From assembly GCA_002451715.1 (NCBI GenBank), contig DKDD01000022.1, forward strand, positions 1 to 6,571: a stretch of 6,571 nucleotides of DNA, given 5' to 3'. A program made the position numbers and the translations under genes. The notes under the pieces are model-generated. The model was not told where the DNA came from. It searched no databases and worked only from the letters and a program-made list of their open reading frames with translations. The stretch is from Ruminococcaceae bacterium UBA6857 (GTDB lineage: Bacteria; Bacillota; Clostridia; Oscillospirales; Acutalibacteraceae). The first letter of the stretch is position 1. Each line of letters begins with the position of its first letter. Shown piece after piece: positions 5,507-6,571 of this stretch.

Positions 5507-5779
5507 ATGATTAAAGGAGTTAACCGCCAAGTTGTTGAAGTCAACGAAACACAGTGCGAATATTTTGAAAGAATCATGTTTTTTGTGAAACCGGAATACG
5601 CGTCGGTCAGCGAGGGAAAAATCCGCGAACGTGCCGGCATGATTGCGGATTCTTCTTCAATGCCGCCGCCGACAAAACTTAAACGCAACAAATATTTTGA
5701 AGTTGCCAAGCTTGTTCTTGCCGCTCTTTGCGGTGCGGTTGCGGCAATTATTATTTTGAAGCTTATGAAGGGAATCTGA
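5507..5779 (+). CDS. Small tail-anchored membrane protein of unknown function
   Basis: This is a 90-residue protein. The cytosolic part begins MIKGVNRQVVEVNETQCEYF and continues with ERIMFFVKPEYASV and a charged helix (EGKIRERAGMIADSS). A short proline linker (MPPPTKLKRNK) leads to one hydrophobic segment near the C-terminus (about 66-86, VAKLVLAALCGAVAAIIILKL), so a C-terminal tail anchor is likely. The ATG at 5507 is chosen because AAGGAG (5492-5497) lies nine bases upstream. The frame extends to a GTG at 5450 and an ATG at 5459, but neither has a good ribosome binding site. From memory, the opening IKGxNRQVxEV resembles a conserved clostridial hypothetical family; this is unverified. The gene stands alone between the nonamer cluster and a terminator. 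No function is assigned. Confidence 0.75.
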   Translation: MIKGVNRQVVEVNETQCEYFERIMFFVKPEYASVSEGKIRERAGMIADSSSMPPPTKLKRNKYFEVAKLVLAALCGAVAAIIILKLMKGI

Positions 5780-5804
5780 AAAGAACAATTAATTTAAAAG
5801 ACAT

Positions 5805-5834
5805 GGGGCTGCACTGAATGTGACAGCCTCTTTT
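5805..5834 (+). terminator. Terminator after the small membrane protein gene
   Basis: GGGGCTGCAC (5805-5814) pairs with GTG (5820-5822) and CAGCCTC (5824-5830) around a TGAAT loop, with one G-T pair and a bulged A at 5823. TTTT follows at 5831-5834. The T tract is short, but the stem is strong and it lies 25 bases after the stop codon. Confidence 0.7.
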
Positions 5835-5843
5835 AGCAGTTAG

Positions 5844-5857
5844 CGCATATTAATTCA
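5844..5857 (+). promoter_or_regulatory. Degenerate ARG-box-like site before the lipoprotein gene
   Basis: CGCATATTAATTCA matches TGMATwwwwATKCA at all but its first base, and it matches the argH site in 13 of 14 bases. Its distance to the -35 hexamer is the same as at argH. It is either a weak ArgR/AhrC site or a by-product of the promoter duplication. Confidence 0.35.
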
Positions 5858-5865
5858 TATATCTC

Positions 5866-5893
5866 TTGACTTTTTGCATAAACACTGTATAAT
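5866..5893 (+). promoter_or_regulatory. Promoter of the lipoprotein gene
   Basis: TTGACT (5866-5871), a 16-base spacer and TATAAT (5888-5893) are the same hexamers and spacing as the argH promoter, with two base differences in the spacer. The start would be about 36 bases before the ATG at 5937. Confidence 0.85.
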
Positions 5894-5936
5894 ATGAAAT
5901 TAACTTACACATCTGTATTAATTAAGGAGACCAGCT

Positions 5937-6446
5937 ATGAAAAAGATAGTAAGCATTGTATTGATTTTTATTCTTTGCGCCGGTATGGCAGGGTGTGCAA
6001 AGACATATCACGGAACAGATGAACTGCTGGAAAAAGCAAGAGAAGAAATTCCTATATCCGAATCGGATACGATCGATATACAGTATGCGGGTATGTGCAA
6101 AAAAGGAAGCACGGCGATAGCTTGGTTTATCTCCGGTGACGAATATCAAAAACATTACTATCTTCCTATGGAAATCGAAATCAAAAACAACGGTGAGAAT
6201 TATACCTTTGTTCATACATACAAACCTATAACGGATCAATGCTCTGACGTTGCAACGGTTAATTGGCAAGGGGGATATGCTTTTCTTATAAACAATCCAA
6301 AAGTTTCAGCCGTAAAAATGACGCTTGAAAACGGCGAACAGATTAGAGAAACCGTTCAAAAAGACGCTGTTCCTTACTCGTTTTATGTTCCTTCGGCTTT
6401 GACGGAATATACATTCCTCGATGCAGACGGAAACGAAATTAAATAA
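5937..6446 (+). CDS. Putative lipoprotein of unknown function
   Basis: This 169-residue protein opens with a lipoprotein signal: MKK, a hydrophobic core (IVSIVLIFILCAG) and a lipobox MAGC ending at Cys20. It should be lipidated and held on the outer face of the membrane. The mature part (21-169) has no repeats or membrane segments and is polar and strand-rich, with an acidic helix near the start (DELLEKAREEI) and segments such as STAIAWFISGDEYQKHYYLP and VKMTLENGEQIRETV. I recognise no domain. The ATG at 5937 has AAGGAG (5924-5929) seven bases upstream. It is a single-gene unit with a strong promoter and its own terminator. The promoter's likeness to that of argH is the only hint about its regulation. 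Confidence 0.85.
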   Translation: MKKIVSIVLIFILCAGMAGCAKTYHGTDELLEKAREEIPISESDTIDIQYAGMCKKGSTAIAWFISGDEYQKHYYLPMEIEIKNNGENYTFVHTYKPITDQCSDVATVNWQGGYAFLINNPKVSAVKMTLENGEQIRETVQKDAVPYSFYVPSALTEYTFLDADGNEIK

Positions 6447-6462
6447 GTTCTTAAACAAGAAC

Positions 6463-6499
6463 CGCTGACTTTTGCATAAAGCAAAGTCGGCGTTTTTTT
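6463..6499 (+). terminator. Terminator of the lipoprotein gene
   Basis: The arms at 6463-6475 and 6481-6492 form a 12-bp stem with one G-T pair and one bulged T around an ATAAA loop. Seven T residues follow (6493-6499). The left arm and loop (TGACTTTTGCATAAA) closely repeat part of this gene's own promoter. Confidence 0.9.
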
Positions 6500-6551
6500 A
6501 TTATCGCCAATCTGTAAATTTTTTTGTCAAAACGTTGTTCATTAAACATTA

Positions 6552-6571
6552 GGGGCGGATTTTGTTCCGCC
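6552..6571. repeat. Inverted repeat cut by the window edge
   Basis: GGCGGA (6554-6559) and TCCGCC (6566-6571) flank a six-base loop. The left arm is preceded by two more G residues, so the stem may continue past the window. It could be a terminator for a gene to the right or part of a dispersed GGGGCGGA…TCCGCCCC repeat. From 6500 to here I see no gene. Confidence 0.45.

Noticed and set aside
5922..6269. Minus-strand 115-residue frame opposite the lipoprotein gene
   Set aside because: The plus-strand gene has a promoter, ribosome binding site, lipobox and terminator; the antisense frame has none of these.

Overview
The window looks like chromosomal DNA of a gut-type, low-to-middle GC clostridial bacterium (Oscillospiraceae/Ruminococcaceae-like). 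The evidence is the strong AAGGAG-type ribosome binding sites, consensus TTGACA/TATAAT promoters, a TTG start, Clostridia-like argH and trpS, and a secreted multidomain protein with cysteine-rich C-terminal modules of the kind I associate with that group. The taxonomic placement is an inference.

Layout from left to right. (1) 138-494 (+): a small membrane-anchored protein with one InlB-type repeat, possibly coupled to a gene that ends at the window edge. (2) A shared bidirectional hairpin terminator (544-588), then argH (597-1964, -), the last enzyme of arginine synthesis. argH has a near-consensus promoter and a perfect match to the ARG-box consensus just upstream of it. (3) A small Xre-type repressor (2062-2286, -) is divergent from a large secreted protein (2416-4047, +). 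The latter has a papain/C39-like cysteine peptidase domain, a ricin-type lectin domain, an Fn3-like domain, a CxxC-rich segment and a distinctive C-terminal motif. Two 17-bp operator-like palindromes fill the intergenic promoter region. (4) A second shared terminator (4067-4090), then trpS (4111-5124, -), with a short leader that leaves no room for a T-box. (5) A 382-base intergenic region (5125-5506) packed with TTTTCAACA/TTTTCCACA repeats that resemble DnaA boxes. (6) A 90-residue tail-anchored protein of unknown function (5507-5779, +). (7) A 169-residue lipoprotein of unknown function (5937-6446, +) with its own terminator. Its promoter is nearly a copy of the argH promoter. (8) An incomplete inverted repeat at the right edge.

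How the parts may work together. Most genes here are single transcription units between convergent terminators, so this is not one large operon. Two regulatory links stand out. The Xre repressor probably controls itself and the neighbouring secreted peptidase-lectin through the paired operators. The argH and lipoprotein promoters share 45 of 49 bases, including an ARG-box-like sequence, so the lipoprotein may respond to arginine or may have acquired a duplicated promoter. No CRISPR array, tRNA, rRNA or transposase was seen.
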